Made by a program: the position numbers and the translations under genes. Shown one piece after another: positions 11,729 to 22,784 of a DNA stretch of 64,000 bases (position 1 is its first letter; every line of letters begins with the position of its first letter). The stretch is from Adiantum capillus-veneris (lineage: Eukaryota; Streptophyta; Polypodiopsida; Polypodiales; Pteridaceae), in the NCBI GenBank assembly GCA_014529385.2, contig CM043955.1, positions 136,410,108-136,474,107 of the forward strand. Direction: 5' to 3'. The notes beneath the pieces are model-generated. The model saw nothing but the letters and a program-made list of their open reading frames with translations, had not been told where the DNA came from and made no database searches.

Positions 11729-12187
11729 TCAAGGGAATAGGATATTGTAGAGGTTGGGGGGAAACCCTAAGGATAAACCCCTATCCTCGTCGTCGAGATA
11801 AACAAAGTCATCATCCATGAGACCATATGTGCCATCCGTGTAGTCATGTAAATTTTCTTCTTCATCATAGGTGCCCATGTTTACTAAGAAGGTCACTAGA
11901 CGCCTATAGTCATCTTGGTCAAAAGGGTAGGCTTGTGCAATGGGAGAAACGCTCTCTACTAAGTATGGATCAGACGTGGTCAAGAGACGTATCAGCCATT
12001 CTAACTCCTCAAAATTCCTCTCACATGCTAGCGTACCTATCAAATCCCATTCACATGCAAGCACTGGAAAGACCATGTGACACATTTGTGAAAAGTAACG
12101 AGGGTACCTCTCACCCAAGGCAGGAGTGGATGACTCTAGCGTACTAGCCATATCTATACACGCAAATAGATGATGTTTAGAGTGCAA
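11729..12187 (-). CDS. Gypsy-A accessory ORF downstream of pol, 152 aa
   Basis: An open frame with an ATG start (an alternative in-frame start MASTLESSTP lies a few residues in). It is acidic, especially near the C-terminus (TYDEEENLHD, DDDFVYLDDEDRG). No domain is recognised and no membrane segment or signal peptide is evident, so it does not look like an envelope protein. Extra ORFs between pol and the 3' LTR are known in some plant gypsy lineages, which makes a genuine accessory gene plausible. It could equally be a fragment of a longer pol extension. Confidence 0.45.
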   Translation of the reverse strand: MHSKHHLFACIDMASTLESSTPALGERYPRYFSQMCHMVFPVLACEWDLIGTLACERNFEELEWLIRLLTTSDPYLVESVSPIAQAYPFDQDDYRRLVTFLVNMGTYDEEENLHDYTDGTYGLMDDDFVYLDDEDRGLSLGFPPNLYNILFP

Positions 12188-12398
12188 ATATTACAAGGGT
12201 CGTGTTCTTGTGCATAATTTGTTTTTATTATTTTGTGTTATGGCTCTTGCTCTTTTACTTTTTTATCTTGTTTTTGTGAGTATAAGGCTTTATATATACA
12301 TTCCCTAAGATTGGAGATTGAGAGGTCAGGGAGGAAGGTTGAGAGGGAAGCAAGTGAATGACGGATGTCAGCAAACACTCCCCCCTTCCTTGGGTAGA

Positions 12399-14657
12399 TC
12401 ATACCTCTGGGAATGATGTCGTCACCTTTTGAAACCAATTGTTCCAAGTTGTTATGGGTAAAGGCTTTAACCAATAGTTTTCGATCACCCTATGTGTTTC
12501 ATCTAGTTGCAAGGGTGGTAAGGTACTCTCCCATGATTTTATTTGCAACATTGTTGGAGGTGGTGAATCTACAATGGGAGGTGCAAACTCTTTCTTGCTT
12601 GTATGGATATGTACAATGGTAGGTGGAGGTTGTGTCGAAGCTTCTATTTCCGTATAGGAACTACATGAAGAGCAAGAAGCTTCATTTGCTTTTCCTGTTC
12701 CTGAGCTAGGTGGAACAAATCGTTCTTTCTTTGGTACCCAAACTAGCTCTGGAGCAGGTGTGTCGCATTCCGTGATTTTTTCCTTTCCACGATTTTCAAT
12801 TTGTTTTGGAGCCACAGGATTGGGTTTACATGGGCCAGGTGATAGGTAAGAGTACAATTTACATTTGGGCACCCAGATTTGATCATTTCCTTTATAGTAT
12901 CCTTGGGCTTCTAATAATCGTTTAGGAATCCAGTGCCACGTTTTCTTACATGTCTTGGAGCGAGTGGGACGTTTCTTACGAGGCTTCCGTTTTTTAGCAT
13001 CAGCCATGGTTACTAAAGAAGCTTTAGGGACCCACTTGTATGCTTTCTTTGTTATATTAGGATGGTTCTTGTGTGTCTCAAGCTTTCTTTCAACTACATC
13101 AGTTGAAGATCTAGAGAGTTGGGCTATGAGGACGTATGGTTCAACCTCCTGGACATGCAATGTCTTGGGTTTTATTTCCTTAGGCAATATCTCAGGGACT
13201 ATGGCTTGAGTGGTAGGGATAAGAGTTGGTTTTTGCGTTGTGACACCCCCAGTCCCCCAATCAATAGTGCATTTGGTGGCTATCATCCACGTGCGTCCTA
13301 GGTTTATATTACCCTCCATAGTTCCAGTAGGCATGACCAAAAAGTCTTGAGCTATAATTCCATTGTCATAACTGACAAAAGTGTGCCAGATTCCAAAAAC
13401 CGTAGTTTTTTTCTTGTTGACACCCTTGACTTGGATAATACTCTCAGATAGAGGTGGCTTCCCTAACTGACACCACACCCCATAGGATAGCAGATTATAT
13501 TTAGCACCCGTGTCCAGTAAGGCGTTATATAGCACTTTTCCATAGGCACTATTTAACTCAATAGGGTATCGTAGAGGTGTGTCAGAGTCCAACCAATCCT
13601 CTTCGATTTCCACGTGGAATGCATTTGTGACTCCAAGGTTAGCCTCTCGTTTTTGTCTTATACGTTGTTGTCGCTCCTTAGCCTCAGCTTGAGCTTGTAT
13701 CTTCTTTAACTCGGTTTGTGCTTTGGCGGCCTTCTTTTGATGAATGGCCCGTAGTTCTTCTTGGCTTAAAGGATCATAATATCTTTTGAATTTACTCCCA
13801 TTGAGGAATCCAATGGTTTCAACTCCATCAAGAGTTTCCACATGAAGGGTACCTTGTGGGGTAATTTCACATACTCTATATGGTCCTTTACCAGTATATT
13901 TCAACTTTTTCTTCTCTTTACGTACTCCATACATAAGGACTTTATCACCAACTTTGATGTCCTTGTCCTTCACATGGCGATCAAACCACTTCTTTCTCCT
14001 ATCCTTTTCCACAAGAGCATTTTGCACAGCCAACTGTCTCTCTTCGTCTAGTTTTTCTAAGATATACAAACGCTCGGTTAAGGGGTTACCATTCCATCCT
14101 TCTTGCGAAGCTACCCTAAGACTAGGAATGACAAACTCCCAAGGCATAACCGCTTCTTGGCCGTATACCATTTTGAATGGCGTACAATTAATAGCCACTT
14201 TATAAGCAGTACGATAAGCCCATAGAGCAGATGTCAACTTCAAATCCCAATCAATGCGATGAGCTTCTACCGTCTTGGTTAAAATAGAGATTAGAGTCTT
14301 GTTGGTGCTCTCGGCTTGTCCATTAGCTTGCGGGTAATAAGGTGTAGACTTATGGTGGGATATCATAAAGGTCGTGGTAAGCTCTCTTATTACCTCATTT
14401 ATAAAATGGGTACCATTATCACTAACAATTTCAAAAGGGCAACCAAATCTTGTGATAATGTTCTCAAAAAGAAACTTAGCTGTTGTCCTCGCGTCAGCTT
14501 TTTGTGAAGCTTTAGCTTCAGCCCACTTTGTTACATAGTCCGTAGCAACTAGAATATATCGAGATTGAGTGTTGCGAGCTGCAGGACTAATTGGACCTAC
14601 AAAGTCTAAGCCCCATTTTTCAAATGGTTGGGTTAATTTAATAGGATGTAAGGGCAT
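12399..14657 (-). CDS. Gypsy-A integrase core with C-terminal second protease-like domain
   Basis: There are 752 residues from the first Met after a broken zinc-finger region. The integrase core has the DDE triad at D18 (GLDFVGP), D80 (VSDNGTHF) and E116 (GQAESTN), with the expected 35 residues between D80 and E116. A chromodomain-free C-terminal region follows (GKGPYRV, FLNGSKFKRYY), then a Lys/Gln/Ala-rich coil (about 300-345). Next is a segment with ALLDTGAKYNLLS (D382-T383-G384) and, some 70 residues on, NLGRTWM: the layout of a retropepsin (DTG, later a hydrophobic-Gly-Arg segment). The last about 280 residues are rich in Lys, Pro and Trp repeats (WVPK occurs repeatedly). The usual protease of this element lies upstream and has DGG instead. 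The second domain could be an aspartyl protease or a binding module derived from one. Confidence 0.85.
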   Translation of the reverse strand: MPLHPIKLTQPFEKWGLDFVGPISPAARNTQSRYILVATDYVTKWAEAKASQKADARTTAKFLFENIITRFGCPFEIVSDNGTHFINEVIRELTTTFMISHHKSTPYYPQANGQAESTNKTLISILTKTVEAHRIDWDLKLTSALWAYRTAYKVAINCTPFKMVYGQEAVMPWEFVIPSLRVASQEGWNGNPLTERLYILEKLDEERQLAVQNALVEKDRRKKWFDRHVKDKDIKVGDKVLMYGVRKEKKKLKYTGKGPYRVCEITPQGTLHVETLDGVETIGFLNGSKFKRYYDPLSQEELRAIHQKKAAKAQTELKKIQAQAEAKERQQRIRQKREANLGVTNAFHVEIEEDWLDSDTPLRYPIELNSAYGKVLYNALLDTGAKYNLLSYGVWCQLGKPPLSESIIQVKGVNKKKTTVFGIWHTFVSYDNGIIAQDFLVMPTGTMEGNINLGRTWMIATKCTIDWGTGGVTTQKPTLIPTTQAIVPEILPKEIKPKTLHVQEVEPYVLIAQLSRSSTDVVERKLETHKNHPNITKKAYKWVPKASLVTMADAKKRKPRKKRPTRSKTCKKTWHWIPKRLLEAQGYYKGNDQIWVPKCKLYSYLSPGPCKPNPVAPKQIENRGKEKITECDTPAPELVWVPKKERFVPPSSGTGKANEASCSSCSSYTEIEASTQPPPTIVHIHTSKKEFAPPIVDSPPPTMLQIKSWESTLPPLQLDETHRVIENYWLKPLPITTWNNWFQKVTTSFPEV

Positions 14658-14690
14658 TCTGTCTTTGCGCTGTGTGGTTTTGTAACGTTG

Positions 14691-16652
14691 TCACTCATCA
14701 CACCCTTTTGTAAAAAGTGATGCATCCTTAAATAAAGTTGGCCACCAATAGCCTGATTGCAGCATCTTTCTAGCAGTCAGGTCTCCTGAAAAATGTCCTT
14801 CTGCTATGCCCATATGTGCTTCTTGCAAGATATACAAATATTTATCCTCGCGGGCACAACGCCTAAGAATATCGTCCTTGCCTAGTCTATACAGAGTTCC
14901 GGCAATCAAACAATAGGGTTCACATTCTTTTACTAGCCTTCGAGCGATATCCTTACGAAGTTCCTTGGGTGGAAAACCATTAACTAAAAAGTTAACAATG
15001 TTCTCACTCCATTCAGGCATAGTCTCAACTATGAATAGGGAAGTATCGGCGAATTCATCATCAACTCCTGTAGGGGCTTCACCATTGGGTATGCGAGACA
15101 AATGATCAGCCATGACGTGTCTTTTACCGGGTCTCACTACAATCGTGAAATCAAACTCCAGAAGAATTAACAACCATCGTGTGATTCTTCCTGTGGAGCA
15201 TGGCTTGTTTACCAGATACAGCAACGCTTGATGATCCACATAAAATACAAACTTGTTTGCCAGAAGGTAGTAGCGAAATTTCTTTACTGCATAAACCATT
15301 GCTAAACCTTCTCACTCTATAGTGGTGTAGTTCCTTTCAGTATCGTTCAATTGACGGCTTGCAAAGCTAATGGGATAGTCCAATTTATGTTCTCCTGGTT
15401 GAGTGAGAACACACCCAATAGCAAAGTTTGATGCATCAATATGCACATGGAAAATGACATCCCAGTTAGGTGTCCTTAAAATTGGAGCACTTGCTAGTGT
15501 TTTCTTCAATTGTTCATAGGCCTGGTCACACTCTTCAGTCCATTTAAATTCAATGAGAAGCTTGTACAAAGGACGTGCTATCTCAGTGAAAAATAAAATA
15601 AACCGTCGATAATAACCCACGTGTCCCATGAACCTTTGAACTCCCTTGTAATTGGTTGGTGGTGGTAACTCTAGAATCACTTTAATTTTTCTCTCATCGA
15701 TTGAGATACCATTCTTAGATACTATATGCTCTAAAATAACTCCATGCTTGACCCAAAATTGGCATTTGAACGGGTTCGATGAGATACGATATAACCTACA
15801 CTTTTCAAACACCTTCCGCAAACATGATAGATGTTCTTTCCAAGAAGAGTAAACACAAAGGTCGTCTAAGAAAGCTTCACAAAACTCTCTCAAATATTCT
15901 TTAAAAGCAGTGTTTATTAATCGTTGGAATGTAGCAGGGGCATTTGTTAAGCCAAAAGCCATCACACGAAATGCAAACACGCCAAATTCTGTGATGAAGG
16001 CAGTTTTAGCTTGGTCCTCTAGCGTTATCGTGATTTGGTTGTAGCATGAGTACCCATCTAGACAGCTATAAGCTTCCTTGCCTGCAACTCTTTCGAGTAC
16101 ATGTTCGGAATATGGTAGGGGGTAATGGTCTCTTCTAGTAGCTGCATTAACTTTTTTGAGGTCCACGCACACCCTGAGTTTCCCATTCTTTTTTGGTACG
16201 ATAACTATTGGAGACACCCATTCAGAGTGTTCAATAGGATATATGAACCCACATTTGATAAGCTTTTCTAGTTCTTCTTGAATGATCTTTGCGTACTTAG
16301 GATTCATCGGGTAGGGTCTTTGTTGTACGGGCTTCGCAGTGCTAATCATAGGGATTGTATGTTGGACCACAGAAGGTGGAACACCTTTCATATCATGGTA
16401 TGTCCAAGCGAATATGTCCTTGAATTCCTTGAGAAGCTCTTTGAGGACCGCCTCTTCAACTTCTGTGAGGTCTTGGGCAATAAAAACAGGTTTTGATTCT
16501 TCACCGAGGTCGGCTAATTCTATTTCTTTAACTATTGCCGGACCATCATAGATTCCATTATTCCCATCGATAGGTATTCTTTGGGCTTTTGTGTACACAA
16601 ACTTTGCTTCCCCTGTGGTGTAAGATTTGAAATGTTCTGGTGCAGGATGCAA
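14691..16652 (-). pseudogene. Gypsy-A reverse transcriptase, RNase H and integrase zinc finger
   Basis: The upstream frame (15312-16652) carries RT: CVDLKKVNAATRRDHYPLP, the substrate loop AFGLTNAPATFQ, and FLDDLCVYSS (active-site DD). RNase H follows with HIDAS, an in-frame TGA at 15312 just after the catalytic Glu (NYTTIE), then YVDHQAL and MADHLSR, so all four acidic residues are present. The integrase HHCC finger (HMGIAEGH ... GCDE) ends at a second TGA exactly where the last Cys should be (TGT or TGC changed to TGA), after which the integrase core continues from 14657. Two single-base stops therefore separate an otherwise well-kept pol. Confidence 0.9.
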
Positions 16653-16996
16653 GTCTGTGGATTCTGGTTGTGCTTTGGTCTGTGCTTCTATTTCTGCTTT
16701 CTTGTGTTGTCGAGCTAACTATTGGTTTTGACGCCTCCTTGCAGTGCGGCTCAACTTTGGCTTGTCTATGATCTCTAATTGGGCTATGTCATGGGGTCGT
16801 GGTCTACACCACATAACATTTTGGAGATATTCACCCCAATCGTCTACCAATTTTCGATGAGCATCACATGCTCCTATATAACTGAGCCATTCTGCTGAGG
16901 ATCTCTTCTTTTTTATCCTAGCACGTACATTGGCTCGATATCGACGCCTCTTAAAGTTTTTCTTTTTCTTATTTGAGACCTGCTTTTGATTTGCAT
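16653..16996 (-). other. Gypsy-A linker between protease and RT
   Basis: A very basic stretch (KKKKNFKRRRYRANVRARIKKK) followed by a segment leading into the RT frame. One in-frame stop (near 16721) and a frame change relative to the protease ORF. No catalytic motif. Confidence 0.6.
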
Positions 16997-18754
16997 TTAG
17001 ATCTGGCTCACTAAAGGAGTCCTCATTGGTGTCCTCTTCACTCTCGGAGGAGCTATCATCGTTGATGTGCTCGGTCCTTCCGAATGTTTTGACTCTGAAC
17101 TTGCTCCACTCTCTAATTCATGAGATTCAGAATCCGTTTCACTCTGGGAGTCAGTGTCTGAGTCGTGTTGGTCAAAGTCTTCTATTGAGCTATCGGTGTC
17201 ACTGTCAGATTGGTCTACAATTGCCTTGCCCTTAGAAGATGCATGTATGGCACTTATCATGTCCAGAGGTGCAATTTGTGGTACCTCTTCCCCCTCTGGT
17301 GTGAGCCAAGTGGTTCCTCTATTTCCCCAGGTATCTATGGTTGCAGCTAGGTGTACCCAGTCTACGTTGTCTGATTTCGTCATACCCGGTAACACATCCA
17401 TGTAAGGAGAATCTTGGCCAATGTCTGTATCCTTCTTACAAGTGTAACAATATTGTAGTGGGGCCGAGTGAACTGTGGTGTCAGAGCGATGATCAATAAT
17501 GGTTTTACTCCCTAAGGGGTGTACCTTACCAGTCACCAAATCCACTCTAAGGACAGAGTCTTGGAATTGCAAATAGACATGATTTTTAGACCAATCATGA
17601 ACCATTTGTGCTTCCCTCATGAATGGTCGTCCTAAAATCATTTCATATGACATAAGGTGTTTAGAGAAATCCATTACAATGAACGTATGTCGTACCTTGT
17701 GTCCTAGAACTTTGATCTTAAGATCCTTGAGCATCCCCATAGGTTTGGCTATGGTACCATTTGCCATCTTTACCACAATGTTAGTAACACTGAGGCGGGG
17801 TTTTCCCATGGATTCCCAACAATCTTTTGTAACGATGCTAACTCTCGCACCACCATCAAGAATTCCCTTTATAGTTAATCCCTTGGTAGTGATGGGTAGG
17901 GTCGCATTAGACTCGTCGCCTTCAAAATACTGCCCTAATTCGTTAATGGGTACCTTGATCACAGACTCGTGTCCATCTAAGTCGAGTGAATTCACATGAT
18001 TTTCCTCATCAATCATAATCGAGTCAGGCCTATTTGGTTGCGCAAACTGCGGTAATCCCGTTTGTAGCTCTCTGTTAAGGAATGCTCGAAGTGCAAAGAA
18101 TAACTCAGGATCTCCATACAGCTTTGCTATGATCGTGGTTCAGACCTCAGAAGACATGAAGTCCACTAGTTTGGCAACATTCATTGGCATTTTGAAGGGT
18201 GTAGGTCCTTGACTAGGAACTGGTGAGAATGGAATCTCATATTCCTCAATGGGATCAGGTATTCCTTCGTTAAACATCCTTTCCAACAAGAAAGGTGTAT
18301 GCTCACTTTTTGATGTCCCGTCCTCACTCCCTTCTTGGATGATACTAAGTATGGCTAACGGTCTATGGTTCATGTGGGGTGGATGAACTTGCGTGGGAAA
18401 CACTGTGTCATGAATTTTGACATGCATGGGTTCTGGTTCTAGGTTCCTTTGAGTCTCCTCCACTAAACCTCTTAGATGTTTCACCTGCTCAATCTCGTCT
18501 ACTGGGTTTGGGTACGTCCCAATCTTCTTTTTACGATTCTTCCCTTTTTGCCCCTGCGGTTTATCTTGGGGGTCTTGGATTGGATTTGGAAACACTTGTG
18601 GTGTTTTCAGAGGCTCTTTATGGTTTTCTCTTATTCGGTTTTCATTTGGTTCCATGTTACGGTTTTCTTTGTTGGTCTTTCCCTTTGTGGTATTGGTTCT
18701 AGTCTCCATTGTCTCGATTGAATCTGAATCATCCTCGAGTTCATTCATATACAT
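16997..18754 (-). pseudogene. Gypsy-A protease region (DGG active site)
   Basis: The same frame runs from 18754 to 16997 with one in-frame TGA at 18140. The N-terminal part is hydrophilic (Lys/Asn/Pro-rich). After the stop comes a protease-like domain: GILDGGARVSIVTKDCW, then a flap-like region and MILGRPFM, then DWSKNHVYLQ. The usual D-T/S-G triad is D-G-G here. The C-terminus is a Ser/Asp/Glu-rich tail (DSDTDSQSETDSESHELESG). The domain normally cleaves Gag-Pol; the Thr/Ser to Gly change at the second position makes activity doubtful. Confidence 0.8.
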
Positions 18755-18826
18755 GGGGTCATCTCCTGTTCCTATGTTTGTTTTGGAACTTGGCTTTGAA
18801 TTTCCCGTATTCTGCGACCTCTTCCT

Positions 18827-19953
18827 TCATGTCTTCTTTTTCTTTGCTTGGATAACTGACGCGGTATCTCTCTCTTCGAGGATATGGCATGGCCCTTGAA
18901 GCATGGACCGTGTAATCGCATAAGCGGGTGCGACGGGCGGTATTGGCGATGTCACACTAGCAATTTCGACCAAATTTAGGGGTGTGATTTTAGGCGCATT
19001 TGGGTTATAGGGGCATTGGGCAATCAAGTGATCTATGCCACAACGATTACATGTGAGTATTGGCATTGCAGACGTGCTCCCTTGATTCATTTGCATCTGT
19101 GCAGCATTCTTTTGCAGCCTAATAGGGCACTCCGTTGCCCGATGTGGTCCACCACACTCGTAGCATTGAAGAGGTGGCGTCCTAGCCTGGGTGTTGATAT
19201 TTTGACCTCTGGATGCGAGAGCAACAGCTTGATAAACCGGCTTGACTTGCCCCCAACAATCTTCCATGTAGTATATAGGATACTCTTCCAATGTATCAAG
19301 TCCGTAGGCAATACTAGTGTCTATTTCCTCCTCACAGCCATCTGCATAAGCATTAGATGGCTCGCAACCCACTTGGTTCATAGGGGCGACTCTTGGATGC
19401 GGGGGCTGCGGTCCTAGCACAGGAGGTGGTAGCGGTGTAGCTTGTACAACATTTTGAGATCTAGGGACCATGTGTTGCGGTAGTTGCTCAACAGGTGGAG
19501 CAGGCATCAATACAGGAGCTCGAGGCGCATCCATCCAGGCTACAGGTGGTCTATTTGCCATCATACGTTTGATCATTAAACAATCCTTAGCTGGTGACCA
19601 TACCTACCACATGCGTTGCAAGTTCCATTAAAGTTTACTCTAAACGTAGGGCACTCACTAGTGCTATGTGGACCCAAGCAAATGGAACACCATTGTTGCT
19701 CCCTTCTTGGATACATGTGACTATTTTGAGGGGGTCGATTATCCTTAAGAGACTCTTGGATTGCCTTGGTGAGGTCTGTCAAGAATGTCTCAAATACCTT
19801 TGGCTCATTGGCAATGGGCTTTGCAGTCATGGGTTCATACTCAATGGCTTGTGAGCTAGTGGATCTCGTGTCAGTAGACACCCTCATGCCTGCTATCATC
19901 AAGTTGTCCTCTAATTGGATTGCTCGGAGGCTCAGATTGCATAGAGACCCCAT
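18827..19953 (-). pseudogene. Gypsy-A gag nucleocapsid with four zinc knuckles, one frameshift
   Basis: Two adjoining frames. The upstream one (19576-19953) has WCSICLGPHSTSECP (C-x2-C-x3-H-x4-C) and CNACGRYGH, where the second knuckle is cut by a frameshift around 19585. The last Cys of that knuckle is found in the other frame. The downstream frame (18827-19576) has a Pro-rich stretch, then YECGGPHRATEC and NRCGIDHLIAQC, both C-x2-C-x3-H-x4-C. The role is RNA binding and packaging. The downstream frame ends in a TGA at 18827 and is continued by the protease frame. Confidence 0.8.
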
Positions 19954-20017
19954 GTGAAATGACGTAAGATGGATCCATGGGACTCATTAGAGGAGTCTCC
20001 ATTTGTGATAGAGTAGG

Positions 20018-20809
20018 CTATTGAGCCTTGCTCGTATCCAAAAATATCATGGGGCCAGTTGAGAGTATATTTACCCCTCGATTTTGCCTTTCTGATTGAA
20101 TAATGCCATGGATAACATTACAGATCATTTTCTGTTGATCTTCGATGCTCGTGGCACTAGAGGTGGATTGTACAATCTCTATCCATCCTACATGGTAGGC
20201 GTGGCCAGAGTGTAGATCCGTCAACACCTCAGTGTGGAGGTCGTATGTCCAATGATCATTAATGAACAATCCTTCTAGAGTCGACGTGTTAACGGTTTCT
20301 TGTGAGGTAGAAGCAATGTTGCTCCCTGTGGTTTTACTTGTCACCAACGGTACTCTAGAGGGAACTTCTGAAGGAGGCAGCTCAACAGGGCCTTCTTGGT
20401 AAGAAGTTGGCAGGATATCCACATGGACACTCTTTGGGGGTGTGGGGTCCACGTGTGATGTGAAAGGAGAGTCCACTTCCCCACCCCCTTCGTGTGCTTC
20501 ATTTGCATCAGGTTCCGAGCAAGTAGCTCTACCTAATGTTTCCATGAAATGGCTAAACATACTAGTACTAGGCTGTGGAGCTTCGGGAGGTGCATGGCCT
20601 TCTCTCTCAGTGTTTTGGGTAGGGTATGCTTCCATGATTTCTGAGTCGGAGGAGGAATCACTAGTGGCTATTTTAGGATCTTGGGTGGTGCTACCTTGTG
20701 TCCCCGCTGAGGGTCTAGAGCCTATCGTGGATGGGTAATGGGTGTCCGTATGAACAGAGGCACCCTCAATATGCTCGTGTTCTAGCACCCGCCCAGAGCG
20801 TAAGTGCAT
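20018..20809 (-). CDS. Gypsy-A gag N-terminal-type ORF, 263 aa
   Basis: An open frame starting MHLRSGRVLEHEH. An N-terminal basic LRSGR-like motif is common at the start of gag ORFs in plant gypsy elements. The rest is Ser/Thr/Pro/Glu-rich and probably disordered, with a short structured-looking end (WTYDLHTEVLTDLHSGH). It lies directly upstream of the zinc-knuckle frames. No enzymatic motif. Confidence 0.6.
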   Translation of the reverse strand: MHLRSGRVLEHEHIEGASVHTDTHYPSTIGSRPSAGTQGSTTQDPKIATSDSSSDSEIMEAYPTQNTEREGHAPPEAPQPSTSMFSHFMETLGRATCSEPDANEAHEGGGEVDSPFTSHVDPTPPKSVHVDILPTSYQEGPVELPPSEVPSRVPLVTSKTTGSNIASTSQETVNTSTLEGLFINDHWTYDLHTEVLTDLHSGHAYHVGWIEIVQSTSSATSIEDQQKMICNVIHGIIQSERQNRGVNILSTGPMIFLDTSKAQ

Positions 20810-21757
20810 GTGCTTTTGATACCCAAAGGTGTCAAAAACCTGCTCTAGGAGGCCTTGTGACTAGTTTTTTGCGTGTTTTTTGTTTGTTTTTTTGCTAGAT
20901 TTTTTAGAGCGTGTCGTGGAATGGGCCGTGTGATAGCTCGAAACGAGCGTATCGCTAGGAGGGACGCGTTGTGCTTTACAGCCCACCGTTTGGTTCTATT
21001 TTGCTCCAAAAAAGCCCGAAACAGTCTTTTCCTAGCTAGGGAACTAGGCTCCAAATAGCAAGTCCTAGTGTGCAATGAAGGAGAGGAGAGTGTAGGACTT
21101 ATCCCACATTCCTCACTCCCTCCTTGTGAGTCTAGCCTATATATACAGGAGTGAGACTACCCTATATCATAAGACAAAGACAGGGCTTGGGCCTGGGCTT
21201 GGGATTGGGATTAGGATTGGGTCAAATGATCCCGATCCCGATCTCACTTTTATACAACCCAACCCGTCCGTTTTTATAACCTCCCCCTCACTCACGTTTT
21301 TATTTTTCGTTTTTTTTTTTTGTGGATATTATTTGGTACGCGTTTTGGTGCGCGTTGACCTCACCTAACTATTTACTGTCTCACCTACCTACTGACCTGC
21401 TAATCAGTGGTTCACCTAATTACTAACCTACTTAATTAACTAACTGTGCGCCTAACTGTGCACAAACCAGAAAATGCAAAAAATTGAAACTTGACAGAAC
21501 TGTGCAATGCAAACCAGAAAATGCAGAAAACGGAGAAACGCAAGAAATGCTAACTGTGTAAGCTGAAATCTGAGCTTAACAGAACACAGAAAACTTGAAT
21601 GCAGTCAACAACATTGTGTCTTTCTCTACTGTTTTTGCATAACAACAATAATCAAACTTAAGCCGCGCCTTTCCTACATAAAAAATAGCTTCAATACAAT
21701 TTACAGGTCGCCATTGGAGCTTCACGCGCAGCAGCTCCCCGGCAGCGGCGCCAAAAA
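20810..21757 (-). other. Gypsy-A 5' leader and primer-binding site
   Basis: On the minus strand TGGCGCCGCTGCCGGGGA at 21736-21753 follows the 5' LTR by four bases. It has the form of the TGGCGCC-type PBS used by many plant gypsy elements (reported as matching tRNA-Arg). The remaining leader holds a short GGGATT/GGATTGGG repeat at about 21180-21240 and no convincing ORF. Confidence 0.8.
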
Positions 21758-21983
21758 TGTCACGGCTAGGGACTTGCTACTCGCTGTGTGCGAGCCACAA
21801 AGGCTCCTAGCACACAGTCATACAACAGACAAGATCACAAGGAAGAATGGTGTGTCACTCACCTTCCTGCGTAGTTGCGAATGAAGGATTCCCGCGCCGC
21901 GAAGAAGAGGGAGACGCCGCTATGCCGCGCTCAACCGTCTCGCCGCTGTCGTGCCGCCGCAACGCTCGATCACACACACACTC

Positions 21984-22043
<60 letters not shown>

Positions 22044-22344
22044 GTACACACACACACACAAGGAGATGGTGAAGGAGAAGGTGGAGATGGAGCAAGAGCG
22101 GCTTCTATTGCACAATGAGAGAATCAGTAAAAATTAGGTTTAGTGGCTTTTATATGAGCTCACCCCATTCACACTTGGGCGCCCATACTTAGCCAACTAA
22201 CTCCTTGAATATTCCAGTTACAGTGCGCCTGTCATCGGCGATCACCCTTACCCTGTTCCTATTGGTCCGACAAGCCCGGTACCTGACTCTAAATAATACA
22301 ACGTTTATAGATCATAGGGTGTCCGTGTGCCATGAGGGTTAACA
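21758..22344 (-). repeat. Gypsy-A 5' LTR
   Basis: This is 587 bases. It drives transcription leftwards: the minus strand has CATATAAAAG at 22147-22156 as a TATA-box candidate. It holds a (TC)n tract longer than that of the 3' copy. Confidence 0.95.
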
Positions 22345-22349
22345 TTGAT

Positions 22350-22784
22350 CACAGCGTCCCTCGACTTTATCCTAAAAGTGCCCCTCAACATAAAAGGAGT
22401 TCTTCTTTATGTGGTTGTGCCACGCATCCTTCTGAGTCATGGTGGATAGCCTCTTGTCCATGCAACACCTCAGTATATAGAAATTAGAGTCTTCCTCCTC
22501 AACGTTGACTGCAAAGCTATCTCCAACTCATAAGGCATCACTCAAATCATCGTGATGGCCAGCATACATAGATGCATCAATCTCCTCATCACTTGAAACA
22601 TCTTCATCTATGTTCGCCTATGTTGCTATGATCCTCAAGTACTACCATGCTTCTACGTGAGCTTTGTTTGCACATCTTCTCCATTGACCATGCACATAAG
22701 CATGACAGAAACAGGATAGATTTCTACACCTCAGTGCAGTCGTATTCTATTGGAGAGAAACCATTCACACAAGGCATCGAACGT
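22350..22784 (-). pseudogene. OUTER transposase-like gene, middle segment
   Basis: Reading leftwards it encodes RSMPCVNGFS, then a Cys-containing stretch (LSCLCAWSMEKMC), then VGDSFAVNVEEEDSNFYILR and KNSFYVEGHF. These align with the INNER protein (RSLHCISGF, LSCFCDACMKGHWRTC, EGDNFVVNADAGN, FFLLR, KNTYVVTG). At least four stops and frame changes are present. On the right the frame continues into 62076 after removal of gypsy-C, on the left into 9793 after removal of gypsy-A. Confidence 0.85.

Larger units (their letters stand above)
9794..22344 (-). mobile_element. Gypsy-A: full-length Ty3/gypsy retrotransposon, 12.55 kb
   Basis: It is bounded by two LTRs (9794-10358 and 21758-22344, each TG..CA) and flanked by the 5-base target duplication TTGAT (9789-9793 and 22345-22349). 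The order on the minus strand is 5' LTR, PBS, gag-like ORFs with zinc knuckles, protease, RT, RNase H, integrase (hence Ty3/gypsy order), a long integrase extension with a second protease-like domain, one further ORF, PPT and 3' LTR. It has a single, intact-looking RNase H and none of the extra RNase H found in gypsy-C, -D and -E, so it belongs to another lineage. Stops and frameshifts interrupt gag and pol. LTR copies differ by roughly 3 percent by eye. Confidence 0.95.
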
